DNA of 51,579 bases from Verrucomicrobiota bacterium (GTDB taxonomy: Bacteria > Verrucomicrobiota > Verrucomicrobiia > Chthoniobacterales > UBA10450). Positions 16,797 to 24,844 of the stretch are shown here, in pieces. The stretch's first letter is position 1; every line of letters starts with the position of its first letter. The stretch is from NCBI GenBank assembly GCA_003218535.1, contig QHNV01000052.1:1-51579 (forward strand), given 5' to 3'. The notes below the pieces were generated by a model, which did no database searches, was not told where the DNA came from, and worked only from the letters and a program-made list of their open reading frames with translations. Position numbers and translations under genes: made by a program.

Positions 16797-16808
16797 GAAT
16801 TCAACGCC

Positions 16809-17369
16809 ATGAGTAGAGACGACATTCTTCTGGAAGCCGAGATGTCGATGGAAAAAAGCGTTAATCATTTGGTGCACGAATTTGCCGCGGTCCGCACCGG
16901 CAAAGCTTCGCCCGGGATTGTGGAAAATGTGGATGTGCAAGCCTATGGATCGACGATGAAATTAAAGCAGCTGGCGCTGATTACTACGCCGGAGGCGCGT
17001 TTGCTGGTCGTTCAACCGTTCGACGCAGGCACGGTGCACGATATCGAACGGGCGCTAAAGGAATCGAATATCGGTATCATGCCTGCCGTTGATGGAAAGA
17101 TCATTCGGTTGCCGATTCCGGAATTGTCAGAAGAACGGCGCAAGGAGCTCGCCCGTTCCCTTGGAAAAATGGCCGAGGAAGCTCGGGTTCGCGTTCGCAG
17201 TAACAGGCGCGCGGCGCTCGACGAGGCCAAAAAACTGAAGGCCGCAGGCGAACTGACTGAGGACGGCTTGCGCGACGTGGAGGACGAAGTGCAAAAGCTG
17301 ACCGATCGCTTCGTAAAAGCGATCGACGACCATCTCACGCACAAGGAAGCTGAAATCATGAAGGTGTGA
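16809..17369 (+). CDS. frr: Ribosome recycling factor
   Basis: RRF, 186 residues. The long three-helix bundle shows MEKSVNHLVHEFAAVRTGKASPG, the hinge and core (YGSTMKLKQLA, LLVVQPFD) and the C-terminal helix (RVRSNRRAALDEAKKLKAAGELTEDG). With EF-G it splits post-termination ribosomes. It is co-transcribed with pyrH by position. A repeat element lies directly downstream. Confidence 0.96.
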   Translation: MSRDDILLEAEMSMEKSVNHLVHEFAAVRTGKASPGIVENVDVQAYGSTMKLKQLALITTPEARLLVVQPFDAGTVHDIERALKESNIGIMPAVDGKIIRLPIPELSEERRKELARSLGKMAEEARVRVRSNRRAALDEAKKLKAAGELTEDGLRDVEDEVQKLTDRFVKAIDDHLTHKEAEIMKV

Positions 17370-17430
17370 CGAGAATGACCAATCTGCAGCCGCGGTGATT
17401 CGTCATTTGTGCTTCGTCATGTCGCCCAAT

Positions 17431-17540
17431 TGTCATTCCGAGCGAATGCGAGGAATCCCGCAGGCTATTGAAATCACGCTCTGTAGCTTGGGCGTTCCGA
17501 AAGTTGAGTGTAGATCCCTGGCTTCGCTCGGGATAATACG
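17431..17540. repeat. Interspersed repeat with inverted CATTCCGAGCGAA ends
   Basis: The segment opens TGTCATTCCGAGCGAATGCG and closes TTCGCTCGGGATAAT, so its ends are imperfect inverted repeats around an about 80-base interior. This wording is familiar from interspersed repeats in many environmental bacterial genomes. A 60-codon open frame over it is not protein-like. A degenerate relative (CCCGAGCGAAATTCGAAGG) occurs near 7731. Confidence 0.6.
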
Positions 17541-17553
17541 CAACGGGATCAAA

Positions 17554-18369
17554 TCACAATCGCACAAGATCTACTAGGAACTGACACCAAAGATAAATCA
17601 TCCCGCGCCATGAGTATTTCACGTCGCCTCCGGCAGTTTGTTTAAGTACGCCCTTGCGGATATTGTGCGCGATTTGATCGCGGAGGTCGTTTTCCATTTC
17701 TGTCTGAATTCGCTCGTCATCAAGCGCATCGATCGCACTTGCGTCCACTCCATTTCGTCGAAGAAACTCGCGATGGCTTTGGTAAAGCTGCCAGAATGAT
17801 TGATCCGGCCGCTGACGATTGATACGGAAATGCGGGGTGAGCTTTAGGCCATAGGAAAGTGGATAATTCCACGTCGTCCAAACTGTGCCGTTCTTCGCGC
17901 GCGATGAAATTCGGAGGTAGTAAAACGAGAGATCATGCTGCTCATTCAAGCAAATGGCGGCTTGGGCGCGGTCTTCCTCCTTGTAAAACAATCGGAAGAA
18001 CTGGCGGTAATCCTCCCAGTCCCAGCCTGCGTCTCCTACGTGCGCGAATCCTTCATCCTCAATCTCGCGCGTGATCTCGCTGAGCGCAGGGAACGTTTCG
18101 GAAGATGGTGGACTTTTCGGGCGAAGCTGTTTTTCCTTCGGCAGCCGAAGGGCGCGAATCCGAGTGAGAATCTCCAGCCACGGCAAGAAGAGCCAGCTCA
18201 CCGCTGCGGCCAAACTCAGCGCCCAATTTCCGCTAATAAAATAAATCGCAAGGAAAGTAGTAACGAGAATTCCGAGCGCTCCCGCTTTCTGCGCATACGA
18301 ATTCTGAAAACTACGCAAACCGACGCTGAGCAGCGCCGCACCGAGCGTTACAAGAATGGGAAACAGCAT
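17554..18369 (-). CDS. Membrane protein of unknown function
   Basis: The ATG at 18369 shares its first base with the stop of the glutaredoxin gene, so translation is probably coupled. The N-terminal 75 residues hold two or three hydrophobic segments (LFPILVTLGAALLSVGL, LGILVTTFLAIYFISG, ALSLAAAVSWLFLPW). The rest is a soluble, aromatic- and acid-rich domain (WDWEDYRQFFRLFYKEEDRA, FYYLRISSRAKNGTVWTTW) with a final hydrophobic patch. I recognise no family. Position with grx and proS suggests a widely kept gene, not a recent arrival. Confidence 0.72.
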   Translation of the reverse strand: MLFPILVTLGAALLSVGLRSFQNSYAQKAGALGILVTTFLAIYFISGNWALSLAAAVSWLFLPWLEILTRIRALRLPKEKQLRPKSPPSSETFPALSEITREIEDEGFAHVGDAGWDWEDYRQFFRLFYKEEDRAQAAICLNEQHDLSFYYLRISSRAKNGTVWTTWNYPLSYGLKLTPHFRINRQRPDQSFWQLYQSHREFLRRNGVDASAIDALDDERIQTEMENDLRDQIAHNIRKGVLKQTAGGDVKYSWRGMIYLWCQFLVDLVRL

Positions 18370-18614
18370 CAAGGATTGATCTGGTGCTCGTTCAGAAATC
18401 TCTCGAGCTGACCGGTATCGAAATTGGCCAGGACCATGTCGCCTGCTACGAAAGTGGGCACATAGGTTTGAGCGGATAGCTCTTTCATTTCCTCGTATGC
18501 TTTCCGATCCTTGCCGACGTCAATCTCCAGAAAGCGGTATCCCTTTTCGCTGAGATAATCCTTCGCGTCAATGCACCATGAGCACCATTCCCGACTGTAA
18601 AGCTTTAATTCCAC
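18369..18614 (-). CDS. Glutaredoxin-family protein
   Basis: An 81-residue glutaredoxin/NrdH-like protein with an early active site SREWCSWCIDAK (CXXC), then YVPTFVAGDMVLANFDTGQLERFL, which contains the conserved cis-Pro (VPT). It would reduce disulfides or shuttle electrons in the cytoplasm. The start is a GTG at 18614. It sits between proS and the membrane protein gene on the same strand. Confidence 0.9.
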   Translation of the reverse strand: MELKLYSREWCSWCIDAKDYLSEKGYRFLEIDVGKDRKAYEEMKELSAQTYVPTFVAGDMVLANFDTGQLERFLNEHQINP

Positions 18615-18682
18615 AGCTGCGCGGGGGAAATAAACAAGAGGCGACCACTACGTCAACTGAGGCTGTCAGGTCGATGATGATG

Positions 18683-20209
18683 TTAGTACGATTTCGCCCA
18701 GACGACCCGACGTTGACTTGCTTCGCCGGTAAAGATGCATCGCCCGGGCTCAGAATCCCCCAATGGAATAACGCGAATGGTGACCTTGAGGTCGTTCTTG
18801 ATTTGTTCTTCGACTTCCCGCGAGCCGTTCCAGTGCGCGAGGGCAAATCCGCCGTGGATCTCAGGCTTAGCCGCGTTCTTCGGCGTGAAGAAATCGTAGA
18901 ATTCGTCTTTGCTGCCGATCACGCGCGTGTTCGCATCGGCAAACTTTTTGGCGCGATCATAAAGGTTTTGTTGGATCGACGTGAGAATTTCAGGAGCCCG
19001 CACGATGAATTCTTTCATCTGCATTGGCTGTTTCTCCTTCACAGGCTGGTCACGTCGGCTGATTTCCACTGAACGTTTCTCCAGATCGCGCGGACCGATT
19101 TCGATGCGCAATGGCACGCCCTTTTTGATCCATTCCCAATTCTTAACGCCGCCGCCGATCTCGCGCCGATCGATTTCCACTGCGATCGGAAGATCGACAT
19201 AGCGAGCTTCGCCTAGTCCCTCTGCCAATTTATCGCAAGCCTCTAGGACGGCGGCGCGGGTTTCTTCCTTCGGCATGATCGGTAGAATCACGATCTGGGT
19301 TGGCGCGATGCGCGGCGGCAAAACGATCCCGTCGTCGTCGCCGTGCATCATGACCAGCGTGCCAATCAGCCGTGTCGTCATTCCCCAACTCGTAGTCCAG
19401 CCAAATTCCTGCTTGCCTTCGCGGTTTTGAAATTGGATGCCACTGGCGCGCGCAAAGTTCTGGCCGAGAAAATGCGACGTACCGGCCTGGATCGCCTTCC
19501 GGTCCTGCACCATCGCTTCGATCGACAACGTCTGCACCGCGCCGGGGAAACGCTCGCTCTCGGATTTTTCCCCGGTGAAAACCGGGATCGCGAGATGCTC
19601 GCGCACGAACCTTTCGTAAAGATCGAGAATTAACTTTGCTTCCGCGCGCGCCTCGGCCTCGGTTTCATGGACAGTGTGCCCTTCTTGCCAGAGAAATTCA
19701 GTCGTACGCAAAAATAGTCGCGGCCGCATTTCCCAGCGGACAACATTCGCCCACTGATTAATCAAGATCGGGAGATCGCGATATGATTGCACCCATTTCG
19801 CATAGCTCGCGCCGATGATTGTCTCCGACGTTGGTCTCACGACCAGCGGCTCGGTCAGCGCGCTTGCCGGTTTCAATTTTCCATCAGCGTCCGCCTCGAG
19901 CCGGCTGTGCGTTACCACCGCGCACTCCTTGGCGAAGCCTTCAACGTGCTCGGCTTCCTTCTCAAAATAACTCAGCGGAATGAAGAGAGGGAAATAGGCG
20001 TTTCGATGGCCGGTCGCGCGAAACATCGCATCGAGCTGTCGCTGCATGTTCTCCCAAACACCGTAGCCCCACGGACGGATGACCATGCAGCCGCGCACCT
20101 CAGACGGCTCGGCCAACTCAGCCGCACGGATTACCTGTTGATACCATTCAGGAAAATCTTCCTCGCGCCGCGGCCTGAGTGCGCTTTTTGTGTTCGTTGA
20201 AGTCGCCAT
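18683..20209 (-). CDS. proS: Prolyl-tRNA synthetase, short (eukaryote/archaeal-like) form
   Basis: A class II synthetase of 508 residues starting at the ATG at 20209 (MATSTNTKSALRPRREEDF). Motif 2 (WEMRPRLFLRTTEFLWQEGHT) and motif 3 (FGWTTSWGMTTRLIGTLVM) are present, with the prolyl-specific RPTSETII. It has no INS editing domain between motifs 2 and 3 and carries the long C-terminal extension (FTPKNAAKPEIHGGFALAHW), so it is the archaeal/eukaryote-like type rather than the E. coli type. It charges tRNA-Pro. An open frame continues upstream to 20278 but is not needed. Confidence 0.95.
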   Translation of the reverse strand: MATSTNTKSALRPRREEDFPEWYQQVIRAAELAEPSEVRGCMVIRPWGYGVWENMQRQLDAMFRATGHRNAYFPLFIPLSYFEKEAEHVEGFAKECAVVTHSRLEADADGKLKPASALTEPLVVRPTSETIIGASYAKWVQSYRDLPILINQWANVVRWEMRPRLFLRTTEFLWQEGHTVHETEAEARAEAKLILDLYERFVREHLAIPVFTGEKSESERFPGAVQTLSIEAMVQDRKAIQAGTSHFLGQNFARASGIQFQNREGKQEFGWTTSWGMTTRLIGTLVMMHGDDDGIVLPPRIAPTQIVILPIMPKEETRAAVLEACDKLAEGLGEARYVDLPIAVEIDRREIGGGVKNWEWIKKGVPLRIEIGPRDLEKRSVEISRRDQPVKEKQPMQMKEFIVRAPEILTSIQQNLYDRAKKFADANTRVIGSKDEFYDFFTPKNAAKPEIHGGFALAHWNGSREVEEQIKNDLKVTIRVIPLGDSEPGRCIFTGEASQRRVVWAKSY

Positions 20210-20221
20210 TGTGAAAAAGGA

Positions 20222-20249
20222 ATTGTAGGAAGGGTGCGTCTGCCGCCAA
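20222..20249 (-). promoter_or_regulatory. Candidate promoter of proS
   Basis: On the minus strand TTGGCG and TACAAT are separated by 16 bases. The -10 lies only about 13 bases before the proS ATG, so the transcript would have almost no leader. Suggestive only. Confidence 0.4.
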
Positions 20250-20321
20250 GAGATGTTTTCGCCTGCGACGCTTTGCACGCCTCAGATGAAGTTGTGCATC
20301 TAAAGTCAATCATTGCTCAGG

Positions 20322-20350
20322 TTGACAGCTACCTGCGTCGCCCGTAGTTT
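20322..20350 (+). promoter_or_regulatory. Candidate promoter of rplM-rpsI
   Basis: TTGACA at 20322-20327 and TAGTTT at 20345-20350 with a 17-base spacer. The -35 matches sigma-70 consensus; the -10 is weak. It places a start site just ahead of the GTG at 20367. Confidence 0.45.
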
Positions 20351-20366
20351 TCGTGCCCTTTCTGCC

Positions 20367-20801
20367 GTGAAGAAAACGTTTTCTGCCAAAGCCAGCGAAG
20401 TATCCCGTCACTGGTGGCTCATCGACGCCAAAGACCAGGTGCTTGGTCGCGTCGCGGTCAAGGCTGCCAACTTGTTGCGCGGCAAAGGAAAGACGATTTT
20501 CACTCCACATGTGGACACGGGCGATTTCGTCATCGTAATCAACGCGGACAAAGTGCGACTGTCCGGAAAAAAAGAAGAGCAGAAAACCTACATGAGCTTT
20601 TCCGGCTATGTCGGCGGCCACAAATCCGAGAGTGTCCGTGCGCGCCGTGCCCGGCACCCGGAATTGCTAATTGAGCGCGCGGTGCGCGGGATGATTCCGC
20701 ACAATCGGCTGGGGCGCGCAATTTATCGGAAACTCAAAGTTTACCGCCGGGATTCTCATCCGCATGCCGCGCAACAACCGCAGCTTGTCAAACTCGCGTA
20801 G
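20367..20801 (+). CDS. rplM: 50S ribosomal protein L13
   Basis: The GTG at 20367 begins VKKTFSAKASEVSRHWWLIDA, which matches the L13 N-terminus; the open frame back to a TTG at 20313 adds non-L13 residues over the likely promoter. Further hallmarks are DQVLGRVAVKAANLLRGKGK, TPHVDTGDFVIVINADKVR and VRGMIPHNRLGR. It is followed 10 bases later by rpsI. Confidence 0.95.
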   Translation: MKKTFSAKASEVSRHWWLIDAKDQVLGRVAVKAANLLRGKGKTIFTPHVDTGDFVIVINADKVRLSGKKEEQKTYMSFSGYVGGHKSESVRARRARHPELLIERAVRGMIPHNRLGRAIYRKLKVYRRDSHPHAAQQPQLVKLA

Positions 20802-20811
20802 AGATAATCTT

Positions 20812-21207
20812 ATGCCAGACGCTCAGGAATTCACCGCCACGGGTCGCCGCAAGACATCAGTCGCCCGGATTCGCATGTCGCCAGGGAACGGCAAGATCGA
20901 CATCAACGGCCGCAGTTTCGAAGATTATTTTCCTACCGCGTCGTTGCAAAATTCGGTCCTGCAGCCGCTGCAAACCGCGAAACTCGTCAACGCTTACGAT
21001 CTCTGGATTAACACAAGCGGTGGCGGCGCGAGCGGTCAAGCCGGGGCCGTGCGGCTGGCGATTTCGCGTGCACTGCTTCAGGTGGATAACAGTCTGCGCA
21101 GTACGTTGAAGACTGAGGGTTTGCTCCGTCGCGATCCGCGCATGCGGGAGCGAAAGAAATCAGGGCAACCTGGAGCACGAAAACGCTTCCAATTTTCGAA
21201 GCGGTAG
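20812..21207 (+). CDS. rpsI: 30S ribosomal protein S9
   Basis: Starts at the ATG at 20812 (MPDAQEFTATGRRKTSVARI). S9 hallmarks are TGRRKTSVARI, NTSGGGASGQAGAVRLAISRAL and the C-terminal DPRMRERKKSGQPGARKRFQFSKR, whose last residues contact P-site tRNA in known structures. The standard rplM-rpsI pair. Confidence 0.96.
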   Translation: MPDAQEFTATGRRKTSVARIRMSPGNGKIDINGRSFEDYFPTASLQNSVLQPLQTAKLVNAYDLWINTSGGGASGQAGAVRLAISRALLQVDNSLRSTLKTEGLLRRDPRMRERKKSGQPGARKRFQFSKR

Positions 21208-21265
21208 CGTTTTATTGGACCAATGCGCCCCATCTGACTCGGAACTCGCGAGAAGATTCCAATCT

Positions 21266-21976
21266 TTACGGTTTCTGTCCGCCCGGTGTCGGCGCAGATG
21301 GTGACCCTTCCGTCGGAGGACGCGTTAATAACGGCGGAATGGGTGACGCTGGCGGCGGTTGTTCGCTGACGCTCAGCAGCCGCAACTCTTGCGCGGCCTC
21401 GCCGGCCCAAAAGCTTGTCCGGTATTGCGTCAGGATATTTTCGCAGACACGGCGCGCCTCATCCAGTCGGTTTTTGGCCTTCAGCAAATAGACCTCCGCA
21501 AGCAGCGCGAGCGGCGCATTAAAACTGTTCTGGTAAAGCGATGCAACCTGCTGGTACGTGGACAGCGCTTCATCCGTTTTTCCCATCAATTCCAAATTCG
21601 CGGCTAGCGCCATCCGCGCGGTGCTCACGAGCTCGTGGTTCGGATTTTTCGTGATGAAGACTTGAAGCGTTGCGTTCGCATCTGCGAACTTTCCCTCCCT
21701 TCGCTGCGCTTCTGCGAGCAGAAGATAAGCGTCAGCCCCTGCGGCTGTATTCGGGTAACGCGCGAGTACGTCTTGATAATCCTGCGCGCTTTTTGACCGG
21801 GCCAACAAGGCTGACGCTCCTGCCGATTGTTTATCAGCGTAGGCACGATACGCGACAAAGCCGACAGCAGCGACGGCAACGACAACGATAATCGCGACAA
21901 TTTGGCCTTTGAACCGCTCCCAAAAGACGCGCGTTTCAAGCGCGACATCACGGGAAGGAGGCGGGGCGGTTGGCAT
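21266..21976 (-). CDS. Membrane-anchored TPR protein (YfgM-like)
   Basis: A 236-residue protein with an N-terminal transmembrane helix (IVAIIVVVAVAAVGFVAYRAY), then tetratricopeptide-like helix pairs (DVLARYPNTAAGADAYLLLAE, GKFADANATLQVFITKNPNHE, MGKTDEALSTYQQVASLY) and a Pro-rich tail. The layout matches the YfgM/TPR_21 group, known in E. coli as a SecYEG-associated periplasmic chaperone; here that role is only an inference. It is convergent with rpsI and divergent from the DUF421 gene. Confidence 0.82.
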   Translation of the reverse strand: MPTAPPPSRDVALETRVFWERFKGQIVAIIVVVAVAAVGFVAYRAYADKQSAGASALLARSKSAQDYQDVLARYPNTAAGADAYLLLAEAQRREGKFADANATLQVFITKNPNHELVSTARMALAANLELMGKTDEALSTYQQVASLYQNSFNAPLALLAEVYLLKAKNRLDEARRVCENILTQYRTSFWAGEAAQELRLLSVSEQPPPASPIPPLLTRPPTEGSPSAPTPGGQKP

Positions 21977-22011
21977 AACTCAATTACTCTCGCCCGATTT
22001 GCACCGCGCGA

Positions 22012-22083
22012 GCGTGGTCTTATGCCACGCGAAAGTTTGTCGCGCAAGCGCGGCCAAAACCGGCATGCATACGACAAACTTTC
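22012..22083. promoter_or_regulatory. Perfect 12-bp inverted repeat and adjoining hairpin before the DUF421 gene
   Basis: GAAAGTTTGTCG (22031-22042) and CGACAAACTTTC (22072-22083) are exact inverted repeats 29 bases apart. Just upstream GCGTGG/CCACGC (22012-22030) forms a second hairpin. A TATACAAT sequence (22091-22098) follows directly and could be the -10 of the DUF421 gene. It may be an operator or the remains of a small inverted-repeat element. Confidence 0.5.
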
Positions 22084-22105
22084 CCCCGGCTATACAATCT
22101 CAACT

Positions 22106-22618
22106 ATGAATTCATTCTCGAAGTTTTTGGAAATATTGCTCGGCCTGAGCGCCGAGCCGAAAGATCTGACTTTTGTTCAAGTCTCTGTGCGTGGGATCAT
22201 AGTTTTCCTCGCGACATTGATCATGGTCCGGTTCGGGCATAAACGCTCGCTCGCACATAAAACGCCGTTTGACTCCCTTCTCCTGGTGATTTTAGCCGCT
22301 GTCCTTTCACGCGCCGTCAATGGCTCGGCGGCTTTTTTCCCCACCCTCGGTGGCGGCGTAGTTCTGGTATTGCTTCACCGTGTCTTCGCCCAGCTCGCAT
22401 ATCATTCACACCGGTTTGGAATTTTGGTGAAGGGCTCGCCGGACACCATTGTGCGTAATGGCGAGCGCGATCTTGACATGATGCGGCACAACCATGTTTC
22501 CATCCATGATCTGGAAGAGGACATGCGCCTGAACGCCCACACGGACGACATTTCGCAGGTGCGTCTGGCCCGCGTGGAGCGAAGCGGCGATATCAGTTTT
22601 ATCAAAGAAGGCGAGTAG
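22106..22618 (+). CDS. DUF421 (YetF-like) membrane protein
   Basis: A 170-residue protein starting at the ATG at 22106 (MNSFSKFLEILLGLSAEPKDL). Hydrophobic segments cover RGIIVFLATLIMVRFG, DSLLLVILAAVLSRAV and GGGVVLVLLHRVFAQLAY. The DUF421 core then appears (FGILVKGSPDTIVRNGE, MMRHNHVSIHDLEEDMR). YetF-family proteins are small inner-membrane proteins with a cytoplasmic domain; YetF forms active phosphatidylserine decarboxylase-like or stress-related roles have been discussed, but I cannot assign one. The larger open frame from 21827 is discarded because its extra residues cross the inverted repeat. Confidence 0.85.
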   Translation: MNSFSKFLEILLGLSAEPKDLTFVQVSVRGIIVFLATLIMVRFGHKRSLAHKTPFDSLLLVILAAVLSRAVNGSAAFFPTLGGGVVLVLLHRVFAQLAYHSHRFGILVKGSPDTIVRNGERDLDMMRHNHVSIHDLEEDMRLNAHTDDISQVRLARVERSGDISFIKEGE

Positions 22619-22653
22619 AATCCGCGTCCGCAAAAAAATCTTCCCGGCCCTTG

Positions 22654-22684
22654 TAGCGCTGTTGCCCTCCGGGCGCTAATTTTT
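22654..22684 (+). terminator. Intrinsic terminator after the DUF421 gene
   Basis: TAGCGC (22654-22659) pairs with GCGCTA (22673-22678), with an inner GCCC/GGGC option, followed by ATTTTTG. It ends only a few bases before the likely start of the aminotransferase gene. Confidence 0.6.
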
Positions 22685-22688
22685 GTGC

Positions 22689-23759
22689 GTGGAACCGCAT
22701 GATAAGCTCTTTACTCCCGGGCCGGTGGAGGTCTCACCAAAAACTTGGATGGCATTCTCGCGCCCGATGATTGGACATCGCGGCGAAGACTTTAAAAATC
22801 TTTACCGCGCAATTTATCCAAAGCTCCAGAAGCTATTCGGCACCAGACAACCAGTTTTTCTTTCCACTTCTTCGGCGTGGGCTGTGATGGAGGCCTCGAT
22901 CCGGAACCTGGCTGATCGCGGCGTCCTTTGCTGCATGTGCGGCGCGTTTTCCGATAAGTGGTTTGATGTTGCGAAACGCTGCGGTAAAAATGCCGAGCCG
23001 TTGCAAGTCGATTGGGGAAAACACATCGATCGGCGGGACATAGATCGACAATTAGCGACTGGAAAATTCGACACGGTCACATTGGTTCACAATGAGACTT
23101 CGACTGGCGTGATGAATCCACTCGAGGAAATCTGCTCTATTCTGGCAAAGTATCCTGATGTCGCGCTGATTCTCGATACCGTCTCGTCATTTTCTGCAGT
23201 TGAGATCGATATGGACGCGCTTGGGATCGACGTAATGCTTACCGGCGCACAAAAAGCTCTCGCGCTGCCCCCCGGTTTTTCGTTGTTTTCCGTGTCCGAA
23301 AAAGCATTCGCCCGCGCGGGAAAAATTGCAAACCGCGGATTTTATTTCGACTTCCTGGAGTTCAAGAAAGAGCAGGCACAGTGGATGACGCCTAGCACAC
23401 CCAGCATTGCGCATATTCACGCGCTGCAATCAAAGCTCGACGAAATTTTCGAAGAAGGTTTGCAGGCGCGCTTTGATCGGCACGCGCGCACTAACGCGCT
23501 GGTGCACGACTGGGTTCGTCGGGCTGGGTTCGATTTCTTCGCCGAGGAAGGATTCCGATCAAAGACGCTCACCTGCGTGAAGAACAATAAGGGGATCGAC
23601 GTGCTGGAGTTTGCGAGGGAGCTTCGGCAGAAACATCATTTGGTGATTGATCCCGGCTACGGGAAGATTCGCGGCGAAACCTTCCGTCTGTCGAATATGG
23701 GAGACGAAACTGAGGAATCCGTCTCGCATTTGCTGGCATGCCTGGACGACGTCTTGTAG
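22689..23759 (+). CDS. Class V PLP-dependent aminotransferase (alanine-glyoxylate/serine-pyruvate type)
   Basis: A 356-residue fold-type I aminotransferase with the family opening LFTPGPVEVSPKTW and MIGHRGEDFK. It also has FLSTSSAWAVMEASIRNL, LVHNETSTGVMNP, ALILDTVSSFSAVEID and the PLP lysine in LTGAQKALALPPGFSL. Related enzymes are alanine-glyoxylate, serine-glyoxylate, 2-aminoethylphosphonate and PucG aminotransferases; the exact substrate cannot be set from sequence alone. The start is uncertain: GTG at 22689 or TTG at 22683, both immediately after the terminator, with no obvious ribosome site. Confidence 0.87.
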   Translation: MEPHDKLFTPGPVEVSPKTWMAFSRPMIGHRGEDFKNLYRAIYPKLQKLFGTRQPVFLSTSSAWAVMEASIRNLADRGVLCCMCGAFSDKWFDVAKRCGKNAEPLQVDWGKHIDRRDIDRQLATGKFDTVTLVHNETSTGVMNPLEEICSILAKYPDVALILDTVSSFSAVEIDMDALGIDVMLTGAQKALALPPGFSLFSVSEKAFARAGKIANRGFYFDFLEFKKEQAQWMTPSTPSIAHIHALQSKLDEIFEEGLQARFDRHARTNALVHDWVRRAGFDFFAEEGFRSKTLTCVKNNKGIDVLEFARELRQKHHLVIDPGYGKIRGETFRLSNMGDETEESVSHLLACLDDVL

Positions 23760-23818
23760 CAATTAGCGGGTCATTATTTTGCCCACCCATCATCACCACG
23801 TAGCGTCATAAAGGACCG

Positions 23819-24844
23819 ATGCCAGCAATTGAAGCTTCCAGATTGACTAAAGTCTATCGTACTTACCGCAAAGAGCGCGGTCTCTGGGGTTCGGTGAAGG
23901 GCTTGTTACGCCGGCGGTACGACGAAACCCGCGCAGCCGACCAGGTCTCGTTTCAGATAGAGGAAGGCGAGTTTGTCGGGTTTCTCGGCCCCAACGGCGC
24001 GGGAAAAACTACAGTGCTCAAAATGCTTTCCGGATTGCTCAATCCTACTTCGGGTGATGCGCGGGTGCTCGGCTTTGTTCCGTGGGAACGGTGCAATGAA
24101 ATGAAGCGGCAGTTCAGTTTGCTTATGGGACAAAAGAATGCCCTCTGGTGGGACTTGCCCGCGCAAGAATCGCTCGAGCTCAACCGGGCAATTTACGGGA
24201 TCGACCGCGACCGCTTTAAAAGGGTCGTGGACGGGTTATCGGAGCTCTTGGAAGTGCGAGATAAAATGAACGTGATGGTACGTGAACTTTCTCTGGGCGA
24301 GCGCATGAAAATGGAGCTGATCGCTGCGCTTATTCATCAGCCGCGCGTGCTTTTTCTCGATGAACCGACCATTGGCCTGGATGTGGTCAGTCAAAAACGC
24401 GTCCGCGAGTTTCTGCGTATTTACAACGAGGAACATCGCATTGTCACGTTGCTCACCAGCCATTACATGCAGGACATCGAAGAACTTTGCGACCGTGTGC
24501 TGGTAATCGACCACGGCAGAATTTTCTTTGACGGCCCGCTGGCCCAAATCATTGATCGCTTTTCCCGGCACAAAATTCTCAGTCTTACTTTTGAAAAAGA
24601 ACGAAAGCGTGATCTCTCCGCGTTCGGGGAAGTGACCGAACAAACGCCCGTTTCAGTGCAACTGAAAGTTCCCCGCGCCAAAGTCACCGAAACCTGCCGA
24701 AAATTGCTCGAAGCATGTGATGTGAGCGATATCAACGTTCAGGAGGTGCCGGTGGAAGAAGTGATCCGCCAACTCTTCGGCGAACGGCACGAGAGCCATC
24801 GCACCGTGGACGTGCCGACGATAGAAGCCGTGCAGATGACTTAG
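23819..24844 (+). CDS. ABC transporter ATP-binding protein (ABC-2/NatA-like)
   Basis: A 341-residue ATPase with Walker A GPNGAGKTT (57-65), Q-loop MGQKNALWWDLP, signature LSLGE (157-161), Walker B VLFLDEP (177-183) and H-loop LLTSHYMQDIEELC. A C-terminal regulatory-type extension follows. It resembles NatA/DrrA-like exporter ATPases that pair with ABC-2 permeases. AAAGGA before the ATG is a good ribosome site. No permease gene is adjacent: the next gene is convergent and unrelated. The ATPase is therefore an orphan here. Confidence 0.92.
   Translation: MPAIEASRLTKVYRTYRKERGLWGSVKGLLRRRYDETRAADQVSFQIEEGEFVGFLGPNGAGKTTVLKMLSGLLNPTSGDARVLGFVPWERCNEMKRQFSLLMGQKNALWWDLPAQESLELNRAIYGIDRDRFKRVVDGLSELLEVRDKMNVMVRELSLGERMKMELIAALIHQPRVLFLDEPTIGLDVVSQKRVREFLRIYNEEHRIVTLLTSHYMQDIEELCDRVLVIDHGRIFFDGPLAQIIDRFSRHKILSLTFEKERKRDLSAFGEVTEQTPVSVQLKVPRAKVTETCRKLLEACDVSDINVQEVPVEEVIRQLFGERHESHRTVDVPTIEAVQMT

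Noticed and set aside
17395-17577. 60-codon frame over the inverted-end repeat after frr
   Set aside because: It follows the repeat sequence and has no protein-like features.
21827-22105. N-terminal extension of the DUF421 frame
   Set aside because: The extra residues are low-complexity, overlap the divergent TPR gene and cross the inverted repeat; the ATG at 22106 fits the family.
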